A stretch of 64,000 bases of DNA, taken from positions 92,726 through 156,725 of the forward strand of contig NZ_CAMCWY010000002.1 of assembly GCF_945882965.1 (NCBI RefSeq), read 5' to 3'. Position numbers and translations under genes: made by a program. The notes under the pieces were generated by a model. That model was not told where the DNA came from, made no database searches, and saw only the letters and a list, made by a program, of their open reading frames with translations. Every line of letters starts with the position of its first letter. Position 1 is the first letter of the stretch. This stretch comes from Sphingorhabdus sp. EL138 (GTDB lineage Bacteria; Pseudomonadota; Alphaproteobacteria; Sphingomonadales; Sphingomonadaceae). This document shows, one piece after another, positions 54,501-62,464 of this stretch.

Positions 54501-57500
54501 TGTGGAGTTTATCGATAACACCGGCACTGTTCTCGAGATGGGCCCGTTGACCATGGACGTCACCGGGGGATCACGAGACGCCGATCTGCAAATTGGTGAA
54601 GCGAGTGCCGATGATGACTTTGGAGGCAACGACGGTTCGTCTGTCACCATCGACGGCCCGATCTCCATGTTTGCGAATGACGATATCGACCTGGACGTCA
54701 GTGGTAACGATGCCACCAGCGTCAGCCTGGCGGATGGCTCGGTCATCACGCTGGAGACGTGCGGCGGAGACGGCGACATCGACGTTGAACTGAACCGCAA
54801 CGAGAACAACCACCAGCCACTTGGACCCGATCCTCTCTCGGATGAATTCATCTTGGATTATGCGGTGACGCTGGGTGACATGGTGATGGATGCCGGTCGG
54901 CGAATCGAACTCGATATCATCGGCAACGATGACAACACCTACTTCGGTGAGTTGTCGGTGACGGTTGGCGACGTGGACATGTTCGCACACGGCTATAATG
55001 AGCTGAGCATCCTCGATAACAATTCCGTGACCGTCGAGATCGGCGAGATGGATTTGCGGGCGGAGAGCTATGTTGAGCTGATTATCGACGACAATGACGG
55101 CCGGATCTATGACAACACCCTGGCAAACCCGAACCGTGAGGAGCCAGACTATGCCTCGGTCACCATTGGTGACATCACCTCGGTGTCCGATGGCCTGACC
55201 TACTTTGGGATCGGCGACAATGACCTGGCTCAAATCACCGTTGGCAATGTGTCGCTGACGGCTGGTGAAGATGCCGGTATCGAAATCGTCAGCAATACCG
55301 ACATTGGTATCGGTGAAGAACGGGATGCCGCGCAGACGGAAGTCACTCTGGGTGACGTCACGATTGACGCTCAGGGCCTGGCTGGGCTTAGCGTTGGTCT
55401 GCACTTCAGCGGATATGGCGGTTTCTTCGGTGTCAGTGGCCCATTGGAAGGCGGCAACACTAATGCCATCATCGAATTGGGCGACGTGTCTCTGACCGGT
55501 TCGGGCGAGGATGCTGCCACTGATCTCGTTATCGCCAACAACCGTGGTGATTTGGGTCACGGCTCGGTTGAAGTGGGCTTAGTCGAAATGACTTCGGAAG
55601 GCGACGCCCAGTTCTTCGTCTACAACAACATCCTGACTGGTGTTAGCGGGGCTGACGCGCATGATATGACCGTCGGTAACGTTACTATGTCGGCTGACCA
55701 GGATGCAAACCTCGCCATCTCTGACAATGGCCTGCAGGAGTTCGTTGACGAGGCTGATCGGGTCCTCACCACGATTGAGTTCGGTGACATCTCATTGAGT
55801 GCCGGCCTTGACGACGTCGGAACTACCGACAACGCTCAGGTGGATATCGAAGGTAATGATAATATCGACCTCGAAGCCGGCGGCGTGACCCTTTCGGGCA
55901 ACAACACGGGGCTTTTCGTTAACGACAACTTCTACACGGATGCCCTGCTGGGTGATGTCGATCTGACCTCCACCGAGGCAGGCACGTATGTCGCGGATGT
56001 GACCGTGAACGGCAACCGATCTTCTGTCATCGAGATGGGCACTGTCACAATTGACAGCGAAAACGATGCCCTAATCGAAGTGGTCGATAACTTTGCCCAC
56101 TTTGAGGGTGAGGATGACACTGAAGTAACCCTTGGCAGCGTGGATGTGCAAGCCGACGAGGGCGCCGAGTTCTTCGTGTTGGGCAACAGCGACACCAGTG
56201 TCACCATCGGCATGGATGCCGTGACTGCTGGCGAGCGTGGCACTATAACGATCGCAGCGGCCTATATCGGTGCGTATGGCGAGGAGCCTAATGGCTTCGC
56301 GGTGGTTGCTGGTGAGGATACGGACGTTGTCCTTGGCGATGTCGAGTTGACGGCAAGTGGCTCTGGCACCGAAAGCGATGTCGATGTCTTAATCGGGGCC
56401 GTCAATGACTTCGGCGAAGACAGCAGCATCGACATGGGTGACCTGACGGTCAACGCCGATGGCGACGGATATGTCACACTCTTCGGTGAAGACGGCAATC
56501 TGACTGCTGGTGATATCGTCATCAACGTCGGCTTGGATGTGACTGTCAACTCCGATCTGTACTTCCGCGTGGACGACATGGATGGCAATGCCGACAATTC
56601 GGAGGCGCCTAAAACGCAGACGATCACGCTCTCGGCCTCGTCGGGCGGTGCGGCAGTTGGCACGGTCCACGCCGTGGTGAGCGATGCCGTTGACTTGTCG
56701 GCCCTGACCATCTTCGGCACCAATGCCGAGGTGTATCTGACCGGCGACATTGGCACGGACACTGCCGGTACCACCGCCTTCTCGCTCGACCTGAGCGGCC
56801 TTGACGGTGAATTTGACGCCGAGGCGATTGATTATAATCCGCTCGGACAAAGTGTCTCAGATCAGGCAGGGCAGGACGACGGCACTTATGTCGAAACCTG
56901 GGACGCTGACTTCGGCACCGACAACGTTCGCGTCATCATCGGTGCGGGTGACATGATCTACAACGCCGCGCACTCGTCATGGTTCACGGGCGTTGAAGAT
57001 ACTTTCCCCGCCAACGACTGGGGCTCGCCGTTTACTGACGATGAAGATGGCTGGTACTCGCTTGGTACGGGCGGCGACTTCGAGCCGACTGCCATGGTGC
57101 AGACGATCGATTTGGCTGGCACCAACAATTGGACTGCAGGCGATACGCTGACTATTGACTACAACAACGAGACCTACACCTTCACTGTTGGCGCAGGCGG
57201 TAATAATTTGATTACCACTGGTACTGGCAATGCTGGCACCGACGCGTTCTTCGACGACACTGGTCTGACTATTGCGTTGGGCGAGGACGACGGCTTTACC
57301 ATCACCGGCACGCCGGATGGGGCCGAGTTCGATGCCATCTCGGAGTACTCGGCGTTGTTTGGCAGTACGGAGGTTTTCGACGGCTCAAGCAGCATCGTTG
57401 AGGAAGATCCGGCGGAAGACAACTTTGGCCAGGAGGCCAAGGAAGCCTTCACATTCACCGGTGACACGGTTGGTGAGATCGTTATCGGCGGCTTCAACCC

Positions 57501-57774
57501 AGGCGAGTGGGGCGCAGTAAATCCGAACAACGACCGTCCGACAGATCGTCTGGACTTCAGCCAGTTTGACTGGAACGGCGCCGCCGCCGGCAATGGTGTG
57601 GCTGACCTCAACGACTTCGAAATTGAGATTGACGACGGTGACGGTTACTTCAAGGATGTGGTTATCACGTACATCGGAGAAGAAGATGTTGAATTCGGTG
57701 AGATCCGCTTGGTGGGTGCCGGTGAGTTCGACAATGCAGTCGAACTGGTAGCCGACAGCTTCGTCTTCGGCTGA
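48544..57774 (+). CDS. Giant acidic repeat protein, probable type I-secreted surface-layer protein or adhesin
   Basis: About 3076 residues, strongly acidic, very few Cys. The ATG at 48544 has GGAG 6 bases upstream. Layout: an Ala/Lys/Ser-rich N-terminus without a Sec signal; a glycine-rich hydrophobic segment (about 125-150, LPLILGGLAIAGGAGALAGG); two 100-residue Ig-like repeats (about 157-256 and 257-357, each with ANEGDT); an S-layer-like part (GGGGVNTLDLFM); RTX-like GxGDN beta-roll turns (about 610-1020); several copies of a GDxxTI...YTVT domain (about 1069, 1263, 1383, 2863); and a solenoid of roughly twenty degenerate repeats (about 1810-2690). The C-terminus (DRLDFSQFDWNGAAAG, SFVFG) looks like an RTX-type secretion signal. 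SapC and a complete type I system follow. Confidence 0.88.
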   Translation: MSKKLPEAGVASAETNPLASAEAVAVSAKSQLTNAKSAKSYAKKSAKIKAEADRDEGQGVGFEGKLSNDEQSAAKSDGSVKLAMADSSVMSDAGVGAGTASVGGQDASAGGGSAAPAASSGGSSSLPLILGGLAIAGGAGALAGGGGSKSKDVVVTPVFTVAADKTSANEGDTIRFTVSGLGTKSGDTVSYQISGISAEDLASGSLTGSVVLDASGRGFVDVSLKADARTEGSETLRFELGSTSSVSVAVADTSINPVYTLTSDKPNANEGDTVRFTLRGSVDAKPGDTVTYVISGIAAEDLASGSLTGSFVLGQDRGAFVDISLAADAKTEALETLVMTVSTGGSTSVAVADTSKDPTVAFTADTDLLIGERAGSSDDNEYVGRVGSTFFATGSATTFASGDQVDGGGGVNTLDLFMDPSGIADGTTVTNMQVLNLRLNAASSDGLASELYLTQWDSSLQQININSNKSDLVLRDQQVIAPVSIVDRSTAAFSSSYTFNYAAGVLDGASNALAFTIDNVNGLGGSDVNIDDGMETVSFAVADRLDAQYASNINLNADDVTSIVVTQGRAGQTFTMDADVFSGEDGGASFVSTAFAGDMDLTSGDLETVALGVGDDTLVINNRGGEGSSYNLGAGDNSMELNSNLAGSITALGGSDEVTVGGDVEATGIINVGNGNNTVTVEGIVDGQVVAGTGNDTIDASDTSSDSLINAGNGDNDVAIGEGHAGEIVTGTGDDLVTVGFQTASGSVINVGGGDNKITIDDDHFGSVIAGAGNDEMTVGDDLDEGSSTNLGEGDNVLTVSDDLYDATVVVGDGDNRIVIGGELDADGEIVVGEDHDGVYGSSITLGDGTNRVDILGIMDDSDVTFGDGDGNVLNVGDDVDASVPGTITFGGGDANELNIGGSLIGDAVVFGNGASNSVTIGGDVTDGASIQLGNGGNTIDIEGNTRYSSITLGTGSDTLTADSGIFTSTVNMGGGADTLNLGNGNEDVGVGYWFPDDAEKSVIDMGSGNDVVNIRSDGGNLDDAFGYIYSGGFVQGGIGTDKMVFTAETSARLIGRDINQLVTVDYSEVLFELGQVITVTFARGDETFEVDYTVVQGDFTQGPEGLAEKVAESIADQLNDDDAFDALFTATAVDGVVTIESDEPLEDFVLGSSVGDVEVVQLSDAEITSVETLDLVAVNSDGDDDITINADFELIEGTNTVNLISQVERIEAVDDEGLNGEYTVFGEDGPTTFELDELNGGEAITVSGHETSATGNSQVSRIFVDTDNDDHVVGDTLSVTINDVTVNYVVTAADLNAATGLADANKIAASLATAITAAATAAGLSVSVDAGVPTSGPEVPRITLIGQPGVSFDLEVEHTRFGASIIDSLTEEDQNTFNIADKMGDLRVGDVITITVGDDEATYTVTAEDCERLEADAIVASFKAAEIGLDGDWGVLTSEDDATLTVTRVIDLVEEERDGDQTTSVLVQAASDTDDGDADVVIAATLADDATDTTMDLTVDGEGDFDLAILGGEDAGFNDLELTLGDSHDHTIDTGGIGRGEVSPIIQIFLGLVQEEDVGFVPEALDLTFLDGTIIRITDAGTDSGFFGIGGEDSTFEISTDNGLTFEPSTSEELSGFDELDIEALTFYSGEPGSVGVDEFVVGSSDVTFGNFRDSITVSDESGVNTTGSDIVLENVLAHTVTSTSKANITIDQYATRDGGGFFFGGEDQLEGDDITVTTGTGDDHLITLAQSALTDGSSIDLGSGVNTLSLGFGSGVTVGDGVSLDFGSIDYSGGLAVFELLNDLDDAGDKELVMPGGVDDVKELKVQDFNLVGGLTIIGADNDFTISSTDDFEVFGALTIQNAAGVDITGDLLVQSDDQIHIEIGNARLASITAHADDDNEVHIDGNDGGDFIVGDVLLSSATDDADFEINENTDTSVFLGDLTVTGEDADLEINDNAELTATFGDVVLLGGLDADVFIEGNEDSSITLGSVSVTTDDANSSSAVEFIDNTGTVLEMGPLTMDVTGGSRDADLQIGEASADDDFGGNDGSSVTIDGPISMFANDDIDLDVSGNDATSVSLADGSVITLETCGGDGDIDVELNRNENNHQPLGPDPLSDEFILDYAVTLGDMVMDAGRRIELDIIGNDDNTYFGELSVTVGDVDMFAHGYNELSILDNNSVTVEIGEMDLRAESYVELIIDDNDGRIYDNTLANPNREEPDYASVTIGDITSVSDGLTYFGIGDNDLAQITVGNVSLTAGEDAGIEIVSNTDIGIGEERDAAQTEVTLGDVTIDAQGLAGLSVGLHFSGYGGFFGVSGPLEGGNTNAIIELGDVSLTGSGEDAATDLVIANNRGDLGHGSVEVGLVEMTSEGDAQFFVYNNILTGVSGADAHDMTVGNVTMSADQDANLAISDNGLQEFVDEADRVLTTIEFGDISLSAGLDDVGTTDNAQVDIEGNDNIDLEAGGVTLSGNNTGLFVNDNFYTDALLGDVDLTSTEAGTYVADVTVNGNRSSVIEMGTVTIDSENDALIEVVDNFAHFEGEDDTEVTLGSVDVQADEGAEFFVLGNSDTSVTIGMDAVTAGERGTITIAAAYIGAYGEEPNGFAVVAGEDTDVVLGDVELTASGSGTESDVDVLIGAVNDFGEDSSIDMGDLTVNADGDGYVTLFGEDGNLTAGDIVINVGLDVTVNSDLYFRVDDMDGNADNSEAPKTQTITLSASSGGAAVGTVHAVVSDAVDLSALTIFGTNAEVYLTGDIGTDTAGTTAFSLDLSGLDGEFDAEAIDYNPLGQSVSDQAGQDDGTYVETWDADFGTDNVRVIIGAGDMIYNAAHSSWFTGVEDTFPANDWGSPFTDDEDGWYSLGTGGDFEPTAMVQTIDLAGTNNWTAGDTLTIDYNNETYTFTVGAGGNNLITTGTGNAGTDAFFDDTGLTIALGEDDGFTITGTPDGAEFDAISEYSALFGSTEVFDGSSSIVEEDPAEDNFGQEAKEAFTFTGDTVGEIVIGGFNPGEWGAVNPNNDRPTDRLDFSQFDWNGAAAGNGVADLNDFEIEIDDGDGYFKDVVITYIGEEDVEFGEIRLVGAGEFDNAVELVADSFVFG

Positions 57775-57782
57775 TGACAGTG

Positions 57783-57851
57783 CGGGGGTGGTGGTGACGG
57801 CACCCCCGAACACATTTTGACACGGGGGGGCATGCGCCCCCCCGTTTTTTT
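57783..57851 (+). terminator. Two consecutive hairpins after the giant gene
   Basis: The first hairpin, CGGGGGTG/CACCCCCG (57783-57808), has no T-run. The second, CGGGGGGG-CATGCG-CCCCCCCG (57823-57844), is followed by seven T residues and is a classical intrinsic terminator. The SapC gene starts 15 bases later, so its expression would depend on read-through or a promoter inside this region. Confidence 0.9.
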
Positions 57852-57865
57852 ATCTGGAGTTTAAA

Positions 57866-58612
57866 ATGTACCAACGGCTCGTTGCGCTGGATGCGGCTAG
57901 GCACGCCAAACTAGGCGTCGTCCCCCTGACAAATTATGGCTTCGCTAAGGCAACGCTCTCGATGCCAGTAGTTATCAGTGAAATTGCCGACATCGCACGG
58001 GAATACCCCATCGTGTTCCCAACACAGGGGAATATGCCGGTGGCGCTGATGGGTGTCGAAGCGGGCAGCAATGCCTATGTGGGTCCTGAGGGCGATTGGC
58101 GTGCTGTTTATGTGCCGGCGTATATGCGCGTCTACCCCTTTGCCGCCGTCAGGGTTCCCGCGTCGCCAGAAGGCGAGGCTGCAGAGCCACGTATTGTTGT
58201 CTCAATCGATGAGGCGTCGCGCCTCGTGCAAGAAGGCGAGGGTGAGGCAATATTTGATGATGAAGGCCAATTGGCGGGTCCGGCAGCCACGGCAGTGGCC
58301 CTGCTAAGGCGTTTACGTGCCGCAAGCCTCCGCACAGAGGCGTTGGTGCAGGCGATTGATACAGCAGGCCTGTTATTAGAGCAGCCGATCCGCATCCGCG
58401 CCGAAGGGCGGCGGGACAGGGAAATTACGGGCATTCGCGTGCTAAACGAACGTGCCCTCAACGCACTGCCCGCCAAGAAGTTCGAGGCGCTTCGAAAGGC
58501 AGGCGCCTTGCCCCTGATCTACGCTGCCCTGCTGTCGTGGGCCAATTTCAGCCAAGGCCCTATCGGAAAGTCGCATCCGCTAGTCGGGGGAGCGGGCGGG
58601 GCAGACGCCTAG
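57866..58612 (+). CDS. SapC family protein
   Basis: A 248-residue protein without a signal peptide. Family-typical parts are VPLTNYGFAKATLSMPVVIS, EIADIAREYPIVFPTQGNMP, VALMGVEAGSNAYVGPEGDW, VPAYMRVYPFAAV and, near the end, TGIRVLNERALNALPAKKFE. SapC was first named in the Campylobacter S-layer locus; its biochemical role is not settled. Its place between a giant type I-secreted surface protein and the secretion genes suggests it helps make, hold or export that protein. The ATG at 57866 follows a TGGAG site right after the terminator. Confidence 0.87.
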   Translation: MYQRLVALDAARHAKLGVVPLTNYGFAKATLSMPVVISEIADIAREYPIVFPTQGNMPVALMGVEAGSNAYVGPEGDWRAVYVPAYMRVYPFAAVRVPASPEGEAAEPRIVVSIDEASRLVQEGEGEAIFDDEGQLAGPAATAVALLRRLRAASLRTEALVQAIDTAGLLLEQPIRIRAEGRRDREITGIRVLNERALNALPAKKFEALRKAGALPLIYAALLSWANFSQGPIGKSHPLVGGAGGADA

Positions 58613-58926
58613 AGAAGCTACCGAGGGGGGGAACTCGGTCAGGCAGCTGCGTTGAATAGAGCAAGATCGGCCGAACATACTGAGCCAACGCTGGTGGGTA
58701 CGAGTGTCAGCTCTACGCCGATCCTGATCGCCTAGTCTTCACCAACGAGACCTTGGCCAGCATGAAGTCTCTAACTAGAGTTGGGTCAGGAAAAGCAAGG
58801 CCCTCTGCTTTACCGCTATTTACAAAAACGGGCACCGGATATATAGAACCGCGAGTTCCAATCTCTGGCGTCACATTGGCACGCTATGGCCCCCACAAGT
58901 TGCATTTGCCAGATGGATGATAAGTA
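58613..58926. other. Intergenic region before the secretion genes
   Basis: A 314-base gap without a gene. It likely carries the promoter for the three type I secretion genes, but no consensus boxes are clear. A possible GATGGATGATAAGTA leader precedes the ATG at 58927. Confidence 0.4.
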
Positions 58927-60378
58927 ATGAAGCTTGGTAGTTTAAAAAATGTCGCGCGCGGCGCCATCTTTCATCGCGGTTATGTGCGTGGTGGGGATTA
59001 TCGGGTGCGCAGGCAGTCTAAGCGAATTGCCGTGGCAATTGTTATCCTCGCAGCTGGATTTTGTGTTACGAAACCAGCTTATGCCCTCACAGAGGAGCAG
59101 GCACAATACGGCCCTCCGAACCCCTTCAAGGCGCAAGCGATTGCCGCCAACAGTCAGGCGCCGGGCGCGCCGCCGACAATACCTGCCGCCCTTCACGAAA
59201 TTGCCGTTATCGCCACTGCGCAGCATCCCCAGATTAAGGTTGCACTATCCCAAGTGCGTGCGTCTGGTTATGATGTAAAGGGTTCGAAATGGCTGCGATT
59301 TCCAAGCGTGAGCGTGGAAGCGCTCGCCACCTCTCGGGGGAGCGTCAATGCCGACCAGAATGGTACTGTCCTCAATTTGGCGATTGAACAGCCGATCTGG
59401 TCAGGTGGGCGCATTCTTGCTGCCATTGGTCGTGCCAAGGCCCAGTTGCAGGTTCAGGAGCGGGCGCTGGATGAAGCGGCTCGCGACCTAACGCTGCGCG
59501 CCATCCAGGCTTATTTTGACGTGGCCCAGGCAGCTTTGCGTATCGAGGTGCTGGGGCGCGCCTTGGCGCAGAACAGAGAGTTTTTGGGGACGATTTCGCG
59601 ACGTGTCGAGCAGCAGATCAGCCCACAGTCCGATCTTTCCCTGGCGGGCGCGCGCGCGGCGCAGACAGAACAGCAGCTGGCTCTGGCCCTTGCCCAGCGG
59701 CGCAGTGGCCTCAACACACTTTACGAACTGACTGGCAATCCCAGCTTTGACCTTGGCTATGTCGAGCGTTATGACCCTGCGCTACATCATCCCGACCTAG
59801 ATGGGGCCGTCGACCTGGCGCTCGCCTGTGATCCCAAGTCAGCACGCTTAGGTGCGTTGGTCATTGTAGCCGATGCCGACCAGAGGGCGGCAAAGGCGGC
59901 GCTACTGCCGCAGCTTCTTGCACAGGGGTCGAGCAACGAGATACTTGGAGAGCGTTTCGGTGTTGTGCTTCGTGCACAGTCCGGTAACGGGCTGTCACAG
60001 GCTGCTGCGGCACAGGGTGCAAGGGAACGATCGCTTGCTGCGGAGGAAGGCGTCGCCGCTGCGCAGCGCGAGCTGCGCGAGGCACTTCGGCTTGATTTTG
60101 TCAACAATGCAGCTGCGCGTGAGCGCCTTGTGAGTGCCGGAACTGCGGCTGACAGTGCGTCTGACGTCGCTGGCTCTTACCGTCGCCAGTTCATTGCAGG
60201 CAAGCGCACTTGGCTGGATGTGATGAATGCCCTGCAGGAAGCAACGAGTTCCCAGTTGGCGGTTATCGACCTCGAGGTCACCGCGCAGTTGACCAGCGCC
60301 CGCATCGCCTTGCGCACATGCGCCTGGCAGCCACGCGCACCTCTTTACGACATGGATCCCCGCAATGTTAACAAATGA
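58927..60378 (+). CDS. TolC-family outer-membrane channel of a type I secretion system
   Basis: A 483-residue protein with a late signal-like segment (RIAVAIVILAAGFCVTKPAYA, about 33-53), then the TolC repeat structure. Helical stretches include LHEIAVIATAQHPQIKVALS, LNLAIEQPIWSGGRILAAIG and DEAARDLTLRAIQAYFDVAQ; in the second half YRRQFIAGKRTWLDVMNALQ and LAVIDLEVTAQLTSARIALR. These are typical of the LapE/AggA-like members. Three subunits would form the outer-membrane exit duct. A start further downstream, giving a shorter pre-sequence, is possible. Its end overlaps the ABC gene start by 14 bases. Confidence 0.88.
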   Translation: MKLGSLKNVARGAIFHRGYVRGGDYRVRRQSKRIAVAIVILAAGFCVTKPAYALTEEQAQYGPPNPFKAQAIAANSQAPGAPPTIPAALHEIAVIATAQHPQIKVALSQVRASGYDVKGSKWLRFPSVSVEALATSRGSVNADQNGTVLNLAIEQPIWSGGRILAAIGRAKAQLQVQERALDEAARDLTLRAIQAYFDVAQAALRIEVLGRALAQNREFLGTISRRVEQQISPQSDLSLAGARAAQTEQQLALALAQRRSGLNTLYELTGNPSFDLGYVERYDPALHHPDLDGAVDLALACDPKSARLGALVIVADADQRAAKAALLPQLLAQGSSNEILGERFGVVLRAQSGNGLSQAAAAQGARERSLAAEEGVAAAQRELREALRLDFVNNAAARERLVSAGTAADSASDVAGSYRRQFIAGKRTWLDVMNALQEATSSQLAVIDLEVTAQLTSARIALRTCAWQPRAPLYDMDPRNVNK

Positions 60379-62458
60379 ACCCGTCTTCACGACGGTTGAG
60401 CGTTTTGCCCGGTTGAAGGGAGCGGCACTCGCACCGAACTGGAGCGCCGAACTGGAACCCCTTGATCCGACGGACCTCCAGTCGCTTGAGCGGATGACGG
60501 CGACGCTGGGTTGGCCCGAGCCATTGGCTCTAGTTGATCGTCCACGACCAGACCAGTTCCCGCTGCTTGTCTGGTCCCCCGAGCAGGGGCTGATGATTGC
60601 CACGCAGTGGCGAAGAGAAGATGTGTTGCAACTGCATGGCGGCAAAGTGACCGAGTTGCCATGGACAAGCTCCCTCGTTTTCTTCGATGTGATATTCCCC
60701 GATCCATTGCAGGGCAATCAGCCGATACATGCAATCGACATATTTCGTCGCGCCATAAAGCGCCGCAAAAGCGTGCTGTTGGCTGCCGCACTGGCGACAA
60801 TCGTCGCGAACATCCTGACGCTGGCGACCTCGCTCTATTCAATGCAACTGTTTGACCGAGTTATCCCCCTCGGCAGCTTCTCCACGCTTTGGGTACTAAC
60901 GGTCGGCGTGCTGATTGCACTGGCGATTGACTGGGCGCTTCGAAGCACCCGGGCGCTGCTGATCGAGCGCGAGGCGGGCAACATCGACGCAGAGGTGTCC
61001 GAGTATTTCTTTGCCCGAGCACAGTCGGTCAGACTAGACGAGCGGCCGCCAGGTGTGGGCACGATGGCAGCCCAATTGCGTGGGCTTGAACAGGTGCGTA
61101 GCCTTATGTCCTCCGCATCCATTTTTGTTATGGCTGACCTGCCCTTTGCACTCTTCTTCGTCATTGTGGTCTTCTGGCTGGGCGGGGTCGTCGCCTTGGT
61201 TCCCATCATCGCTCTCCCGCTTGCGTTGTCGATCGCCTTCCTGATCGGGCGCTCCTTGCGCATAGCCACCGAACGCGCCCAAGTTAGCGCGATGCGAAAG
61301 AATGGAATGCTAGTGGAATCGCTGGACGCGGTTGAAACCATCAAGGCCACGCGTGGTGGGTGGTTCATGCTTGCCCGCTGGAACCGGCTGGTGCATGAAA
61401 TTCACCATCATGAAGATCCGATAAAGCGAACCTCGGCCATCACCACAACGGTGTTCTCGACACTGCAGCAGATTGCCTATGTCTGCCTCATGGCGGTCGG
61501 CGCCGTTGAAGTGTCGCAGGGACGCTTGACCGCCGGTGGTCTGCTCGCCTGCTCAATCATTGGCGGCCGCATCAATGGGCCGCTTCTCGCAATGCTGCCC
61601 AATCTAATCGTTCAATGGGGCTATGCACGCTCGTCACTCAAGGCACTAGATGCGATCATTGCCTTGCCGGTTGACACGTCCACCGAAAAGGGCGCGTTGC
61701 GCCCCGCCACGCTGGTAGGGCCTCTGCTGTTGGAAAATGTTCATTTTGCCTATCCCGGCGCTCGGGAAGGGCTAGACATCGAACGCCTCGAAATCCGCGC
61801 CGGAGAACGTGTAGCCATTATTGGCGGTATAGGCTCCGGCAAATCCACGCTCCTCAGGCTTATGGCTGGTCTCTACCCGCCCCAGCAAGGCTTGGTCCGT
61901 TTGGCGGGACTGGATGTGGCGCAGGTTGCGGATGATATCCTGCGCGACCACGTGGGCTATTTGCCGCAGGATTACCGTCTAGTACACGGATCGTTGCGCG
62001 AAAATCTAACAATGGGCCTGCCCAATGTTTCCGATACGGAATTGCTGGACGTCGCCAAGGTTACGGGATTGGCCGCAATGATTGCGGCTCATCCTAAGGG
62101 GCTTGACATTAGCATATCCGAAGGTGGTCGCGGCCTTTCAGGCGGGCAGCGCGGTCTAGTGGGGATGACACGCCTTGTATTGAGCAAGCCAAGGCTCTGG
62201 CTGCTCGATGAACCAACAGCAAATTTTGATCAGGCCACCGAAGGCATGGCCATGTCCGCCGTCGCGCGTCAGCTTGGTCCAAGTGACACGCTTGTGCTAG
62301 TCACGCACCGCATGCATTTACTGGCCGGGGTAGAGCGCGTAATCGTGCTGGCGCAAGGCAAGATTGTCATGGACGGACCTGCTGGCGAAGTGATAACCCG
62401 TCTTAAACCCAAACGCCCCGCGCCCCAGGTCATTAAGACCTCGGTTCGGGCGGAGTGA
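60365..62458 (+). CDS. Type I secretion ABC transporter (permease and ATPase)
   Basis: A 697-residue inner-membrane exporter. An N-terminal cytoplasmic part of about 130 residues resembles the degenerate peptidase-like region of LapB/RTX exporters; no intact C39 Cys protease motif was seen. Six membrane segments (about 135-420) follow, then the nucleotide-binding domain with Walker A (IIGGIGSGKSTLLRL, about 487), Q-loop (YLPQDYRLVHGSLRENL), signature (LSGGQRGLVGMTRLVL, about 592) and Walker B (LWLLDEPTANFD, about 612). It energises export of the giant repeat protein. The ATG at 60365 overlaps the TolC-like gene. Confidence 0.92.
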   Translation: MLTNEPVFTTVERFARLKGAALAPNWSAELEPLDPTDLQSLERMTATLGWPEPLALVDRPRPDQFPLLVWSPEQGLMIATQWRREDVLQLHGGKVTELPWTSSLVFFDVIFPDPLQGNQPIHAIDIFRRAIKRRKSVLLAAALATIVANILTLATSLYSMQLFDRVIPLGSFSTLWVLTVGVLIALAIDWALRSTRALLIEREAGNIDAEVSEYFFARAQSVRLDERPPGVGTMAAQLRGLEQVRSLMSSASIFVMADLPFALFFVIVVFWLGGVVALVPIIALPLALSIAFLIGRSLRIATERAQVSAMRKNGMLVESLDAVETIKATRGGWFMLARWNRLVHEIHHHEDPIKRTSAITTTVFSTLQQIAYVCLMAVGAVEVSQGRLTAGGLLACSIIGGRINGPLLAMLPNLIVQWGYARSSLKALDAIIALPVDTSTEKGALRPATLVGPLLLENVHFAYPGAREGLDIERLEIRAGERVAIIGGIGSGKSTLLRLMAGLYPPQQGLVRLAGLDVAQVADDILRDHVGYLPQDYRLVHGSLRENLTMGLPNVSDTELLDVAKVTGLAAMIAAHPKGLDISISEGGRGLSGGQRGLVGMTRLVLSKPRLWLLDEPTANFDQATEGMAMSAVARQLGPSDTLVLVTHRMHLLAGVERVIVLAQGKIVMDGPAGEVITRLKPKRPAPQVIKTSVRAE

Positions 62459-62464
62459 AGTAAC

